Of a DNA stretch of 64,000 nt, positions 18,601-27,700 are shown piece by piece; position 1 is the first letter of the stretch, and every line of letters starts with the position of its first letter. Both the position numbers and the translations under genes were made by a program. The stretch is from Bacteroidota bacterium. GTDB taxonomy: Bacteria > Bacteroidota > Bacteroidia > Bacteroidales > SKPS01. The notes under the pieces were generated by a model. It did no database searches. It was not told where the DNA came from and saw nothing but the letters and a program-made list of their open reading frames with translations. Location: assembly GCA_022709695.1 (NCBI GenBank), contig JAKLII010000001.1, positions 150,881 through 214,880 of the forward strand, given 5' to 3'.

Positions 18601-19489
18601 GTCTGCCGGTTTATATCCTGCCCTCAGATCCAGCCTTTCCGAAGAGGTGAAGCGGAACCGCATTTATCTGCAATCCGATCCGGCAGATACAGAGAAGCCC
18701 GGGGAAAAGACCAGGTACCTTGCAGAGGAGGAAGATGGGTACGACTGGGAGGAAGAATTCGTGGAGGAGGATGACCCTGTGGCAGATGATCGTTCGGAGG
18801 ATTTGAAGGATACCCTGCTGAACGACCCCTACGCCAATGTCTCTGACCTGATGATGCTGTACAGGATGGTATATCCGTTAACCCCGAAGCAGGATTCGGC
18901 ATGGCTGGAATCGGTAACTTCTGAGATTTTACGAGGGAAAATCCGCAACGATGCCCTGAGCGTCACCCTCTACCTCGCCAAAAAGGGGCGCCAGCCTGCT
19001 GATTCCCTGCATCTTGAATTCATCCGGGACCCGCGAATCCGCCTGGATTATTACCGTATGCGGAAAGAATCGGGGCTTGATTTTCAGGATTCAACGAAGC
19101 AGTTTACACAGCAAAGCATTGCCGAAAGCATGCTGTACCGCGAGGTTGATGCGGAGGAGAGTGACAGCATCACCTATGTGGGAAAGCGTTTTATCCACAC
19201 CCCCCGCAGGGAGGGTTATGTCTGTTTTTTCAAATACAGGTCGGGGTACGGAAGCGATAAAGACTGGTATCTGGGAGCTGTGGGGATACAGCCTGCCGAT
19301 ACCCTGGAGATCAGCGTTAAACCCGATTTTCTGCTCACCGAGGCAGAGCGGATTTTTCCGGGGGACGACCTTGAGAAGCTGATGGACAAAATGGTGACCA
19401 CCCAGTTCAGAAAACTGTACCGGAAACGTTTTTCCGATCCATCATCCTATGAAACCTACTATGAGGAAGAAGAAGCTTATGAAGAATAA
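15680..19489 (+). CDS. Giant TraB/GumN-family protein, catalytic motifs lost
   Basis: A 1269-residue exported protein (signal peptide LLLLCVFCLSNSFSQ). Residues about 38-305 align by eye with the TraB/PrgY/GumN/TIKI fold: LLWKIEGKNLSAPCYLYGTL, and ALPGDSGIIAALRAGGY near the end. The family's metal-binding GxxH motifs are missing: position His of motif 1 is Glu59 (G56-T-L-E), and motif 2 reads E276-V-F-A279. The family's conserved Glu is also not evident. Three alpha/beta modules follow (about 325-470, 475-620, 690-795), sharing GYPA and F-x-SF endings, then a helical HEAT-like part and a C-terminal domain (EGYVCFFKYRSGYG, IQPADTLE). It overlaps its paralogue by 11 bases. Function is unknown; it reads as an inactive partner. 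Confidence 0.75.
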   Translation: MQSLLARVWLLLLCVFCLSNSFSQNVPQDPPIQTDDQGLLWKIEGKNLSAPCYLYGTLETSSKLAYHLSDSFFVAFRNAKRVIITLHPDSVENAQHYPALMRRYYQNNDIDLSYSPAYNYYSQLTPQKTDEGFWEYVVSGLAVNPWMLYTASDDSEEEKSLSEFMYLSALKLKKPVLGLISMEEELSYREKQTKYFQDKKENTDNEREDYGESELVVERALAAYRRGDLASFDSLYRKYVNDTSYFRQVLEPRYRFLAAKLAERLQDNKPFLAVVEVFALPGDSGIIAALRAGGYHVTAVKHQIITKPNPEVRKLENLTSPASFVPYTSRSGLWSVMIPENSQSAHAEEGLTAGFTDRVNDVTFYVWRIPNHSQVEGKTPAWLFAQMDSVFFEFVPGKVVRRREHTLAGYPAVDVTSRISRDRQEMFRLVITPIEVILVRVSGPRKYLRKNKAGEKFIRSAKIHPPAGDSLITCSPEHGEFAVSLPAYHFADSTLSHGIFPAPDLEYQAWDPVSGSWYLLKRKVHFDLETLEEDTFDLHFMAESIAKTQKKELVTGETAALQGYPSYTFSLWSADAPDTLYHKIIKAGKRLYLLAVRTSDPLRANRYFESFTLKPVVYALRTDTLTDTVLACRVVSGVPKQEWDLTGSNENEYADWNDSDYEQKKREYSHLPQRRQATWYFPDGDEYIVAERLKLHDYTQFSSFGEFREVVTRNATRKNDLQVIRSGADSACAFPWIDLVLGDTGTIALIHKRFILHHGALFTLTTMSDTITGEPPYTRLFFRSFTPIADTLAGISPFADKGSMFLRNYLSNDTIAVKQAISSVDKVQFGVQHYDSLLLILKDKALMQRNLELTTHLIEAFGRMDAPRTPADLQQLYHFYQGQPALQVAVFKALIMNGRHHSAPMVMEILTSDPPLPDDEAELHTLIKPFQKTSDQYVKILKDLIGMERYPEYRKLVYGVVLGMIEDKKLSKEQSAGLYPALRSSLSEEVKRNRIYLQSDPADTEKPGEKTRYLAEEEDGYDWEEEFVEEDDPVADDRSEDLKDTLLNDPYANVSDLMMLYRMVYPLTPKQDSAWLESVTSEILRGKIRNDALSVTLYLAKKGRQPADSLHLEFIRDPRIRLDYYRMRKESGLDFQDSTKQFTQQSIAESMLYREVDAEESDSITYVGKRFIHTPRREGYVCFFKYRSGYGSDKDWYLGAVGIQPADTLEISVKPDFLLTEAERIFPGDDLEKLMDKMVTTQFRKLYRKRFSDPSSYETYYEEEEAYEE

Positions 19490-22400
19490 AAACAAGGGCA
19501 TTTCAACGCCCCGCTTTCACGTATTTCTTGCCGGCCGGCTCCGGATATGGCTTTACCTTGTGTGTTGTTTTCCGGTGATATCCGCAACCGCACAGGTGGT
19601 GCAGGATTCTGTTTCCGTGCCTGCCGTAGCAGAAACCCAGGCAAAACCGGAGGCAAAGTACCCCTCTCTGTTGTGGGAAATCACCGGTCCGGGGATGGAG
19701 CAGCCTTCGTGGCTGTATGGAACCATGCATGTGAGCCGCAGGCTGGCGTTCCACCTGGGCGACACCTTTTTTATGGCCATCCGTGCCGTGGATGTGGTGG
19801 CCCTTGAGTCGAACCCCGGTGAGTGGATGGAAAACTACACCACCTCCCCCTTCTACCGGAACAAGGTGCTGAGCAGCTCCAGCCACCTGAGTACCTATCA
19901 GTACCGCAACTTTTACCGGAACCTGTTTTTCCCCGAGCTCCCGGAAGTAAAGAAATTCTCAGGCCTGTTGTCGAAGAAATACGACATCATGAACCACATG
20001 CTTTACCGGAAAAACGATGCCCTGTCGGATTTCCAGGAGAAGACCTACCTCGATCTGTTCATTTATCAGGCCGGTGCCAAGGGGGGTAAGAAGATCATCG
20101 GGCTCGAGGACTTTGAGGTATCGAGGGAGATGGTACGGAATGCAGAGACCCCGCCCGACAAAAAGGAGCGGAAGAAGGAGGAGATTACGCGTGACCAGTC
20201 AAAATTGCGCTCCAGGGCCGGAGAGATGATCGAAGATGCCTACCGCAGGGGTGACCTGGACATGCTCGACAGCCTTTCGCGCCTGATGGACCCCTATCCG
20301 AAGTACCACACCTGGATGATCGTAAAGCGCAACGAAGTGATGGTGCAAACAATCGACTCGGTGATCCGCTCGGGCGGGTCGATTTTTGCCGCTGCAGGTG
20401 CCGCACACCTCCCCGGCGACAGCGGTATCATCGAGATGCTGATCCGCCGGGGGTACACCCTGCGGCCGGTGGCACGTTCCATCAACAAAACGCAGAACAA
20501 GGGCAAGGACAAAATCGATGCGAAAACGGTAGCCCTGCCGCTTGCTGCCTGGGCCACCCCCGACGGCGATATCCGCCTGGAGACACCAGGAACCCTATAC
20601 AACAGCATGCTCTTCTCGGAACAGGGCGAATACCTCTTCCCCGATATGACCAACGGCAGCTTTTTCGTGCTGAAACGTTTCCCGACCTATGCCCCGTTCA
20701 GAGGGCATACCCCCGACGATGTCAAGGCACGCTTCGACAGCCTGATCTACGAGTTTATCCCCGGCAAAATCAACCATTTCAAAGATATTACCCTGTCGGG
20801 CTACCCGGCCTATGACATCGGTGCTACCCTGAATTCGGGCGACAGGCAGCGGTACCGCATCCTGTTCACCCCGCTCGAGGTGATCGTGCTGAAGGTGAGT
20901 GGCCCCGCCAACTACATGAAAAAGGAGAAAGCACCTGAGAAATTCCTCAGCTCCTTCAGTTTCAGGAACAGCAAACCGGATGCATGGAGCACCTGGGAGG
21001 CCGGAAACGGGCATTTTTCTGTGAAGCTCCCCTCCTACCGTCTGGCGGATACTACAGCGATGTTCTTCACCTCACTCAAAGACCTCATCGTCCAGGCTTA
21101 TGAGCCGGAAGACAGCAGCTACTACCTGCTTACAAAAGGCTCCTATTTCGACCTGAATTACATTGAATCCGACACCTTCGAGCTCAACATCCTCGCAGAG
21201 CAGTTCGCTGAACAGTTCGACCTGAAGATGTATGACACCAGGCATACGCAGGCAGTCGGTTATCCATCGCTGGTGTGCACCATGGCCGGTGCCGACTCCC
21301 TGAGGTTCTACCGCACACAGTTCGTAATTGCAGGGCCGGCTTACTATATGCTCCTTACCACCAGCAGGGATCCGGAAAAACAGAACCGGTTCCTGGCGTC
21401 GTTTACCCCTGCACCACCTGCCTGGTCAGAGGGGGATTTTTTCACCCATACCGACACCACCATGCATTTCACCGTTGAAACGGTATGCCGACCCCCGGTG
21501 GAGGAACCGGGTGGGTACTACTCCTATTATTATGGTAATGAAAAAGAGGAGGACAACTCCCACCGTGCGGAATCTTCCGATACCTATTTCTTTGATTATA
21601 AAACCGTTGAGTTGATCAGGGTTGAATTCGAAAAGTTCCACAAATACCGGTCTTTTGCCAATACAGATTCTCTCTGGAAAAGAGAAATCAGGTTTCTCAA
21701 CGATGACTCATCGATGGTGCTGCGCAAAATGAACCCGGACCAGTTTACCTCCCCTTCGGGCCAGGTTGTAAACACCTGCTATATTGAATTTTGCGATACG
21801 GCATCTTCCCGGATGATCCTCCACAAGCTGATCCGGAAACATGGCGCCCTGTACACCCTCTCCACCGTTTCCGATACCGTAAACGGCCCTTCTGCCTTTA
21901 TCACCCGCTTTTTTGCATCCTTTACCCCTTCGGACGACACGCTGATCGGCTGGAATGTTTTTGACGACAAGGGCACCCTGTGGCTGAATGATCTGGTATC
22001 AGCAGATTCCACCACCCGTGCCCAGGCCCGTAACTCGCTGAGTGTGGTTGATTTCAGTGACCATCATGCCCCGTTGCTGATGGAAAGGATTGCAAACCCC
22101 CTCTGGAAGGAGCACACCTTTTCCTTCAGAAAATCCCTGATACAATCGCTGCAAACGCTTAAAAATCCTGATATCCCGGCATTTCTGGAGCAGCAGTACG
22201 GCAGGGCAGGCGATACGGTAACCCTGCAGCTGGCCATTCTGGAAGCCCTGGCCGGCCAAAAAAACGAAGCTTCGGTGCGTGCATTTCTCAGTTGCCTCCG
22301 TACAGATTTGCCCCTTACCCAAAACAGCGGCGATATCGATGACCTGTTTTACAGCTTCAGAGACAGCCTGCAGATGGCCCGTTTGTTATTTCCTGAAATA

Positions 22401-23267
22401 CTGAACTATACCCGTTACCGGGAATATGAGGACAACATCTATCAGACGCTGGTAGTGCTGCTCGACAGCGGATTTATCCAGGCCAAGGATTTCAGGTCGG
22501 AATACGACATCATCGTCAGGAATGCCAGGGATGCATGGAAGCGGCATCTGGCCCGGGAAGAGGCCGATAACGACAAAAAGAGCGAATACTATGGATCCGG
22601 TTCAGGGGGTTCCACATGGTCGGCCTACGGAGGAAGCTACCATTACCGTCTGCTCACCGGTCTCAAGCTCCTGCTTGCCTTTGGAAATGATGACCCTAAT
22701 GCAGTGAAGCTGATCAGCCAGATGATGTCGACCCGCACCATGAACCTCCGGATTGACCTCACTGTGCTGCTCCTCTCGAAAGGGTATCCGGTCCCGGATT
22801 CACTCGTCAGCGCTTTGAGCTGTGACCCCTGGTCGATGGCAACCTTCTATCAGCGGCTCGATAAAGCAAAGATCCTGAAGTATTTCGATTCCACTGCCAT
22901 CCACCAGCAGTTGTTTGCACAAAGCCTGCTGCAGAAGGAGGTGAATCTGCAGGTGCGTGACAGCATTGAATATCTCGATCGCAGGTATACCAACGGGCTC
23001 AGGGGGGAAGGATATGTGTATTTCTTCAGGATCAGGAAGCAGGGCGACAATTACTGGAAGCTCTACTGGACCGGCATTCAGCCGGCCGACTCATCAAATG
23101 TGGCGTTTAAAGACCTGATCTGTGATTCACGAGGACAGAGGATCTACGTGAACGACAAAATGGAAGAGCTGATGGAAAAGGAGATCAAGAAAATCAGGCT
23201 GATGGGGCGAAAGCGGGCTGAGAACATGAGCTTCGAGAAGGAGAAGTTGTCGTATCTCATCTTTTAG
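19479..23267 (+). CDS. Giant TraB/GumN-family protein, catalytic motifs intact
   Basis: A 1262-residue paralogue of the preceding gene. The start at 19479 (ATGAAGAATAA overlapping the upstream stop) is preferred over 19449 because a purine-rich AGGAAGAAGAAG lies before it. A signal peptide ends near ATAQ. The TraB domain (about 60-325) keeps both GxxH motifs, G81-T-M-H84 (YGTMHVS) and G307-A-A-H310 (GAAHLPGDSG), and Glu110 (ALESNPGEW), as expected for a metal-dependent hydrolase of the TIKI/TraB superfamily. Three repeated modules follow (cores near 425-495, 584-650 and 756-820; endings KFLSSFSF, RFLASFTP, RFFASFTP), then a HEAT-like helical region and a conserved C-terminal domain. Usual GumN proteins have about 300 residues, so roughly three quarters is extra. 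The substrate is unknown. Confidence 0.78.
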   Translation: MKNKNKGISTPRFHVFLAGRLRIWLYLVCCFPVISATAQVVQDSVSVPAVAETQAKPEAKYPSLLWEITGPGMEQPSWLYGTMHVSRRLAFHLGDTFFMAIRAVDVVALESNPGEWMENYTTSPFYRNKVLSSSSHLSTYQYRNFYRNLFFPELPEVKKFSGLLSKKYDIMNHMLYRKNDALSDFQEKTYLDLFIYQAGAKGGKKIIGLEDFEVSREMVRNAETPPDKKERKKEEITRDQSKLRSRAGEMIEDAYRRGDLDMLDSLSRLMDPYPKYHTWMIVKRNEVMVQTIDSVIRSGGSIFAAAGAAHLPGDSGIIEMLIRRGYTLRPVARSINKTQNKGKDKIDAKTVALPLAAWATPDGDIRLETPGTLYNSMLFSEQGEYLFPDMTNGSFFVLKRFPTYAPFRGHTPDDVKARFDSLIYEFIPGKINHFKDITLSGYPAYDIGATLNSGDRQRYRILFTPLEVIVLKVSGPANYMKKEKAPEKFLSSFSFRNSKPDAWSTWEAGNGHFSVKLPSYRLADTTAMFFTSLKDLIVQAYEPEDSSYYLLTKGSYFDLNYIESDTFELNILAEQFAEQFDLKMYDTRHTQAVGYPSLVCTMAGADSLRFYRTQFVIAGPAYYMLLTTSRDPEKQNRFLASFTPAPPAWSEGDFFTHTDTTMHFTVETVCRPPVEEPGGYYSYYYGNEKEEDNSHRAESSDTYFFDYKTVELIRVEFEKFHKYRSFANTDSLWKREIRFLNDDSSMVLRKMNPDQFTSPSGQVVNTCYIEFCDTASSRMILHKLIRKHGALYTLSTVSDTVNGPSAFITRFFASFTPSDDTLIGWNVFDDKGTLWLNDLVSADSTTRAQARNSLSVVDFSDHHAPLLMERIANPLWKEHTFSFRKSLIQSLQTLKNPDIPAFLEQQYGRAGDTVTLQLAILEALAGQKNEASVRAFLSCLRTDLPLTQNSGDIDDLFYSFRDSLQMARLLFPEILNYTRYREYEDNIYQTLVVLLDSGFIQAKDFRSEYDIIVRNARDAWKRHLAREEADNDKKSEYYGSGSGGSTWSAYGGSYHYRLLTGLKLLLAFGNDDPNAVKLISQMMSTRTMNLRIDLTVLLLSKGYPVPDSLVSALSCDPWSMATFYQRLDKAKILKYFDSTAIHQQLFAQSLLQKEVNLQVRDSIEYLDRRYTNGLRGEGYVYFFRIRKQGDNYWKLYWTGIQPADSSNVAFKDLICDSRGQRIYVNDKMEELMEKEIKKIRLMGRKRAENMSFEKEKLSYLIF

Positions 23268-23275
23268 TTCAGGAG

Positions 23276-24550
23276 TCAGGCAGTCTGCGGTTCAGGGTTC
23301 AGCGGCTTTTCGGCACGGATCTTCCGGAGGGCATTGAGGCGCGCCAGCAGCGGCGGATGGCTGAAATGGACAAACACGTAAGCTTTATGGGGCTTGAGGT
23401 TGGTAAGATGGTTTACCGAGAGCTTTTTCAGCGCACTGATCAGGTGGTCAGGATCGTATTGTTCGCCTGCAAAACGGTCGGCCTGGAACTCGTTTGACCT
23501 TGAGATGGTATTCATCACAATCCCCAGGATCGTGGAGATGGGGCTGTACAGGATGCCGAAGGCAAGCAGGGAGAGGTGGAAGCTCTGGGTTTGGGCACCA
23601 AAAGCATAGGATAATTCGGGTGATTCGACAATAAGGGAAAACAGGAATAGCAGCATTCCGGTTTCGAGGGTGCTGATGAAAAGAGATCTCAGGATGTGTT
23701 TTCGTTTGAGATGTCCGATCTCGTGTGCCAGGATGGCCACCAGTTCTTCGGTAGTGTGGTCCTTGATCAGGGTATCATACAGCACGATCCGTTTTTTGGG
23801 GCCCAGCCCGCTGAAGTAGGCATTGGCCCTGTTGGAACGTTTTGAGCCATCCATCACATAGATATCGGAGATCCTGAATCCGGTGCGGGAGGCAAATGCC
23901 TCGATGGCATTGCGCAGTTCACCCGACTCAAGTGGGGTAAGCTTGTTGAACAAGGGCACAAACAAACTGGAATAGAACATGGTGGCAAAGATGGAGAAGA
24001 GGGTGATGGCGATCCATGCCAGAATCCAGAATTGTTGTCCGGTTTCCTGATACAGGATAACGATAAGGGTAAGGATACCGCCTCCCAGCAGGCCTGATAT
24101 CATCCATGATTTGAAACGGTCGAGAATAAAAGTCCCGATGGTCGTGCGGTTAAAACCAAACTGCTCTTCGATCACAAAGGTGGACCATGCGGCAAAGGGG
24201 ATTCCGAGCAGGTCGTTGGCCATTCCCAGCACCCCGAAAAAGAAAAGGGTAATCAGCACCGGGTGCGAGGTGAAGCTCCTGATCTGCAGATCGAGCCAGG
24301 CAAACATATTGAAAAAGAGCATGATCAGCAGGGCCGCAAAAAAGATCACACTCACCAGCGATGAGAAGCGGTGCCGCACCTTGTTGTAGCGCTGCGACTT
24401 CCTGTATTTCTGCTCGTCGTAAATTCCTTTCACCTCTTCGGGCATCTCTTCCGACCAGTTGCGGGTGTTCAGATAATCGAGGATCCTCTCCATGAGGAAT
24501 TCCGCGGAAAGGAAGATGATGATGAGGATAAATACAAATTGTGCTGTCAT
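23276..24550 (-). CDS. M48-family membrane metalloprotease (Ste24/CAAX-protease-like)
   Basis: A 424-residue zinc endopeptidase in the inner membrane. The zinc site is His276-Glu277-x-x-His280 in LAHEIGHLKRKH, with the third ligand Glu354 in SRSNEFQADRF. Several membrane segments are visible (about 5-20, 63-83, 97-112, 150-168, 175-200, 288-310, 325-345), an arrangement like yeast Ste24. The N-terminal segment with YDEQKYRKSQRYNKVRHRF is typical of the family. In bacteria this type is thought to degrade or clip membrane proteins. The VWA protein gene lies 12 bases upstream on the same strand, so the two probably form an operon. It converges with the TraB-family gene, with 8 bases between. Confidence 0.92.
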   Translation of the reverse strand: MTAQFVFILIIIFLSAEFLMERILDYLNTRNWSEEMPEEVKGIYDEQKYRKSQRYNKVRHRFSSLVSVIFFAALLIMLFFNMFAWLDLQIRSFTSHPVLITLFFFGVLGMANDLLGIPFAAWSTFVIEEQFGFNRTTIGTFILDRFKSWMISGLLGGGILTLIVILYQETGQQFWILAWIAITLFSIFATMFYSSLFVPLFNKLTPLESGELRNAIEAFASRTGFRISDIYVMDGSKRSNRANAYFSGLGPKKRIVLYDTLIKDHTTEELVAILAHEIGHLKRKHILRSLFISTLETGMLLFLFSLIVESPELSYAFGAQTQSFHLSLLAFGILYSPISTILGIVMNTISRSNEFQADRFAGEQYDPDHLISALKKLSVNHLTNLKPHKAYVFVHFSHPPLLARLNALRKIRAEKPLNPEPQTA

Positions 24551-24562
24551 AGCGGATTCTGT

Positions 24563-26662
24563 TTAGTAGGTTCCGGCCCATTTCCTCAGAAACCATTCGG
24601 TACCCAGCAGCAGGATGAGGGTCATGAGCAGCCAGAACACTGCGGTAAGGTCGACGAATTTTTCCCTCAGATGGCTTATGGGTTTGATATCGTCGCGGTT
24701 TCGGATATGGTCGGTGATGGTCTTCCAGTCGGCTGCCGGTGCTGAAACAGCCACTGATTGTGCGCTCAGGGCTTTCAGCAGGTTATGGTCGGCCCTGGTG
24801 ATGGTGGATTCAATCTGCACCGGTGCCACAATGAATTTTCCGGAGGCGCTGAAGCGTTCGGAACCAAGGGTTGTGGATGATTTATAGGTATACTCCCCTA
24901 CCGGCATGCGTCCCAGTTCGAGGTGGTAGAGGTTGTCGCGCCGCGAAAAGGTGTAATCATATTTTTTTCCGTTGGAAGCGGTCACCTCCAGGGTAACTTC
25001 AGGATCGGTAACCGGTACAAAAGCGGCGTTATAGAGCTCAGCAGTAAATACAACCGATTCGTTTTCAGGTAAATAATTACGGGTACTTACTTTAAACCTC
25101 GACCGTTCCTCATTCACGGTAAGGTATTGTACCAGTTGCTGAAAGAAGCCGTCGAACGCTTTATGGCTTTTGGTATTTCTGAATGAGAACATTCTCCATT
25201 TCCAGATTCCCTCTCCTGCAATAAAGCCGGTGCGGTGGCCCGGAAGCTGGTAAAAGGAGATCAGGGGATAGGAAGTTATCACCTTTCCGATTTTCTGATA
25301 CAGCAGGATCTGTTCTCCAGGTTTGGGTTCATATTTCCCGAAAGGCACAAACAGCGGGGGTAACCCCTGTAGCTGACCGGTAAAGTCCTGGTTTGGGTTG
25401 AACAGGGTAAAGGCGGGGTTTACCGTGGCAATCACCTCATTGTGTTCTCCCTGTGCTTTTCCGGCTACAATGGCGGGGCCTGCCCCTGCCCTGCTGATGA
25501 ACTCCTGGCGTGTTTTTCCGCCGCCGATGATCAGCAAAGGGATCCGTTCTGCGGCGCATTTGTTCAGAAGGTCGGTGCTGCGCTGATCGGTCGGCAGCTG
25601 GTGCAGAATCACCAGGTCGTACGAAGCAAGAGGTGCATTAAAGGCATTGAGCATCACCACTTCCGATTCTATGCGGTCGTTTTGCTCCAGCGCACTCTGC
25701 ATGGCCCCCAGGTCGGGATGGGGAGCTGCAGCCAGCAGCAGCACCTTTTTCCGGCTGTTGAGCACCTCGATAAAGGCCCTCATCCGGTTGTTTACAAGTG
25801 TCACCTCTCCGTTTACCGGTTCAAGGGAGATATCGAGGTCGATAAATCCCTCCTTTTCAGCGGTGAGGTTGAGCTGAATGATTTTAGTAAACATCTCCCC
25901 GCTAATCTGCAGAGGTTGGTTTACCAGGGTTTTCTCACGATTCCGCACGACGAGCCGGGTGTTCATCCCGTTGCAACGTACCCCCCTCACGGCAATCTCC
26001 AGCGGGAAATCATTCCCCAGGTAGGCGATGCGGTTGTAGTTCACTTCGGCAAGCACCAGATCCCTTCTGATGGCCGTATCGCCCCAGGTTGCGGTGTACA
26101 CGGGGACCGGAAGCCTGCTGAGCAGCGAGGTCGGGTTGAGCCCCTTGTTGTAAATCCCGTCGCTGAGGATGATGACGGCACCCCGGTTACGTCCGGCATG
26201 ACGGGTTTCCACCATCGAGAGCACCGAGGCCATGTCGGTTTCTTTCTCCCCGAAGGTGACCGGAACCGTATCCCTGACCGTTTCCCCGAAAGTGACCTTC
26301 TCAACCGTGTACCGATCCTCCAGGGCACCGGAGATGTTATCGGTCACCTGCTTCAGAAATGCTGCATCAGCAGCCGAATCGCGGCTGTTGATGAGCATCG
26401 AGCTGCTGTTGTCGACAGCCAGCACAACCAACGGTGGTTCACGGTCTCTTACGAAATTCTTCACCAGCGGTGTGAGCAGCAGGAAGGCCATAACGGAATA
26501 GGCGAAAAACCGGATGATTCCCAGCAGGATGCGCAGCTTTCGGTCAAGCGCCTGATCCGGATTGCGGAAATAGAGCAGCAGTGATACCACTGCGCCAGCA
26601 AGCACGCACAACAATACAAACCAGATGGGGGCTTCCGTTATCAGGGTTAAGGCCGGGATCAT
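24563..26662 (-). CDS. VWA-domain membrane protein, BatA-like
   Basis: About 699 residues from the ATG at 26662. An in-frame start at 26782 would add 40 residues that do not look exported. Two N-terminal membrane segments (WFVLLCVLAGAVVSLLLYF, FFAYSVMAFLLLTPLV) precede a von Willebrand A domain with the metal-site motif DNSSS (VVLAVDNSSSMLI) and AVIILSDGIYNKG. A second alpha/beta domain resembles class I glutamine-amidotransferase-like or flavodoxin folds (VLLLAAAPHPDLGAMQSAL, YDLVILHQLP, PLLIIGGG). Ig-like strands and a final membrane helix (FWLLMTLILLLGTEWFL) follow. Such proteins are common in Bacteroidota and have no established role. It lies upstream of the M48 protease in the same operon. 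Confidence 0.72.
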   Translation of the reverse strand: MIPALTLITEAPIWFVLLCVLAGAVVSLLLYFRNPDQALDRKLRILLGIIRFFAYSVMAFLLLTPLVKNFVRDREPPLVVLAVDNSSSMLINSRDSAADAAFLKQVTDNISGALEDRYTVEKVTFGETVRDTVPVTFGEKETDMASVLSMVETRHAGRNRGAVIILSDGIYNKGLNPTSLLSRLPVPVYTATWGDTAIRRDLVLAEVNYNRIAYLGNDFPLEIAVRGVRCNGMNTRLVVRNREKTLVNQPLQISGEMFTKIIQLNLTAEKEGFIDLDISLEPVNGEVTLVNNRMRAFIEVLNSRKKVLLLAAAPHPDLGAMQSALEQNDRIESEVVMLNAFNAPLASYDLVILHQLPTDQRSTDLLNKCAAERIPLLIIGGGKTRQEFISRAGAGPAIVAGKAQGEHNEVIATVNPAFTLFNPNQDFTGQLQGLPPLFVPFGKYEPKPGEQILLYQKIGKVITSYPLISFYQLPGHRTGFIAGEGIWKWRMFSFRNTKSHKAFDGFFQQLVQYLTVNEERSRFKVSTRNYLPENESVVFTAELYNAAFVPVTDPEVTLEVTASNGKKYDYTFSRRDNLYHLELGRMPVGEYTYKSSTTLGSERFSASGKFIVAPVQIESTITRADHNLLKALSAQSVAVSAPAADWKTITDHIRNRDDIKPISHLREKFVDLTAVFWLLMTLILLLGTEWFLRKWAGTY

Positions 26663-26703
26663 ACGTAGGTAAAATTTTTGCGAAAATAGGGAAAAAAGTC
26701 TGT

Positions 26704-26711
26704 TACCTTTG
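26704..26711 (+). promoter_or_regulatory. -7 promoter element TACCTTTG
   Basis: An exact TAnnTTTG match, 83 bases before the ATG at 26795, with TTTG at 26677-26680 upstream (23-base gap, slightly long). On the opposite strand, 26688-26681 reads TATTTTCG (one mismatch), a candidate for the VWA gene. Confidence 0.45.
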
Positions 26712-26794
26712 CAGCAGAAGCAAGGTAAGTGTGCTGTGATGCAATATCGGGCAGGATTATCTGTTTTAAAACCAACCACCATTCACACTGTTTG

Positions 26795-27694
26795 ATGAGA
26801 AGGATGTATTCTGATAAAACCCTGTACAGTATTTTAATCATTTTGCTGTTCCTTTGCAGCATGCCGGTTTACGGCAATTCGCCCGACGACTCCACAAGGC
26901 TGGGCTGGCAGGTAGGACTTTCTACCGGTTTTTTCATCCCTTCGCCCCACTCTGCCTCATTTTACAACGGCAAGGAGGGTAACGAAAACACCATCGGGTA
27001 TATTCTGAAAAACAAATATTACTACGAAGAGGTGTTTTCCCTGCTCGAAGCCTCCGATACCTTCCTGCTGCAGAACCTACCTTCCGATATGCGGTACAAC
27101 AATTCGATGATGGTGGGATTTACCTTCAGAAACAAATACAGGAAAGATTTCTCGTGGTACTTCAGCATACGTCAGGTACGCCTGAAAGCGGCCGATTTTT
27201 ACACCCTGGAGGTGGATCCGCTGAAGCACATTGCCACTGAACCCGACATCAGGAGATTCATGATCTGGGGCGAAGAGGACAGGCACCACTTCGATTTCGG
27301 CGTTACCTGGGAATTCGACTCGAAGCTCACCGGGTTCTATCCCTCATTCGATCTTGGGGTTACGGTCACCAATGCAAAGGTGAAAACACACAAAATCTTT
27401 GTGAATGAGAGGGAGTTTTCTCTTATCAATGTATACGGGAATCAGCCCTATGTGCCCGGTTCAGGCCAGCAAACCTTTATGGTGGAACAGGGCGGAATAG
27501 GATTTGGCGGCTTTGTGACTGCCGGGGGCCGGTATTACATCAATTCCAGTTTTTCGCTCGATCCATCCGTGCAGCTGTATGTGAATACTATTCATCTGAA
27601 ACCCTACCAGCAACCCAGGCTTCATATCCTCTTCAACCTTACCTTTTCGGTGAACAACCTGCTGATGCTTCGCAACGAACCGGTAGAGCCTTAA
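26795..27694 (+). CDS. Outer-membrane beta-barrel-type protein, unknown function
   Basis: About 299 residues from the ATG at 26795 (an alternative ATG lies at 26804; the more upstream frame lacks export features). A signal peptide (LIILLFLCSMPVYG) is followed by alternating amphipathic strands ending in aromatic residues, typical of a small outer-membrane barrel: LGWQVGLSTGFFIPS, SMMVGFTFRNKYR, FSWYFSIRQVRL, FDFGVTWEFDSKLTGFYPSF, GGFVTAGGRYYI and the final strand RLHILFNLTFSVNN. No domain was recognised. It lies 7 bases before the glycosyltransferase gene and may be cotranscribed with it. Confidence 0.65.
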   Translation: MRRMYSDKTLYSILIILLFLCSMPVYGNSPDDSTRLGWQVGLSTGFFIPSPHSASFYNGKEGNENTIGYILKNKYYYEEVFSLLEASDTFLLQNLPSDMRYNNSMMVGFTFRNKYRKDFSWYFSIRQVRLKAADFYTLEVDPLKHIATEPDIRRFMIWGEEDRHHFDFGVTWEFDSKLTGFYPSFDLGVTVTNAKVKTHKIFVNEREFSLINVYGNQPYVPGSGQQTFMVEQGGIGFGGFVTAGGRYYINSSFSLDPSVQLYVNTIHLKPYQQPRLHILFNLTFSVNNLLMLRNEPVEP

Positions 27695-27700
27695 CCTCCT

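Noticed and set aside
25442-26584. 380-codon plus-strand frame
   Set aside because: It is a shadow of the VWA gene on the other strand.
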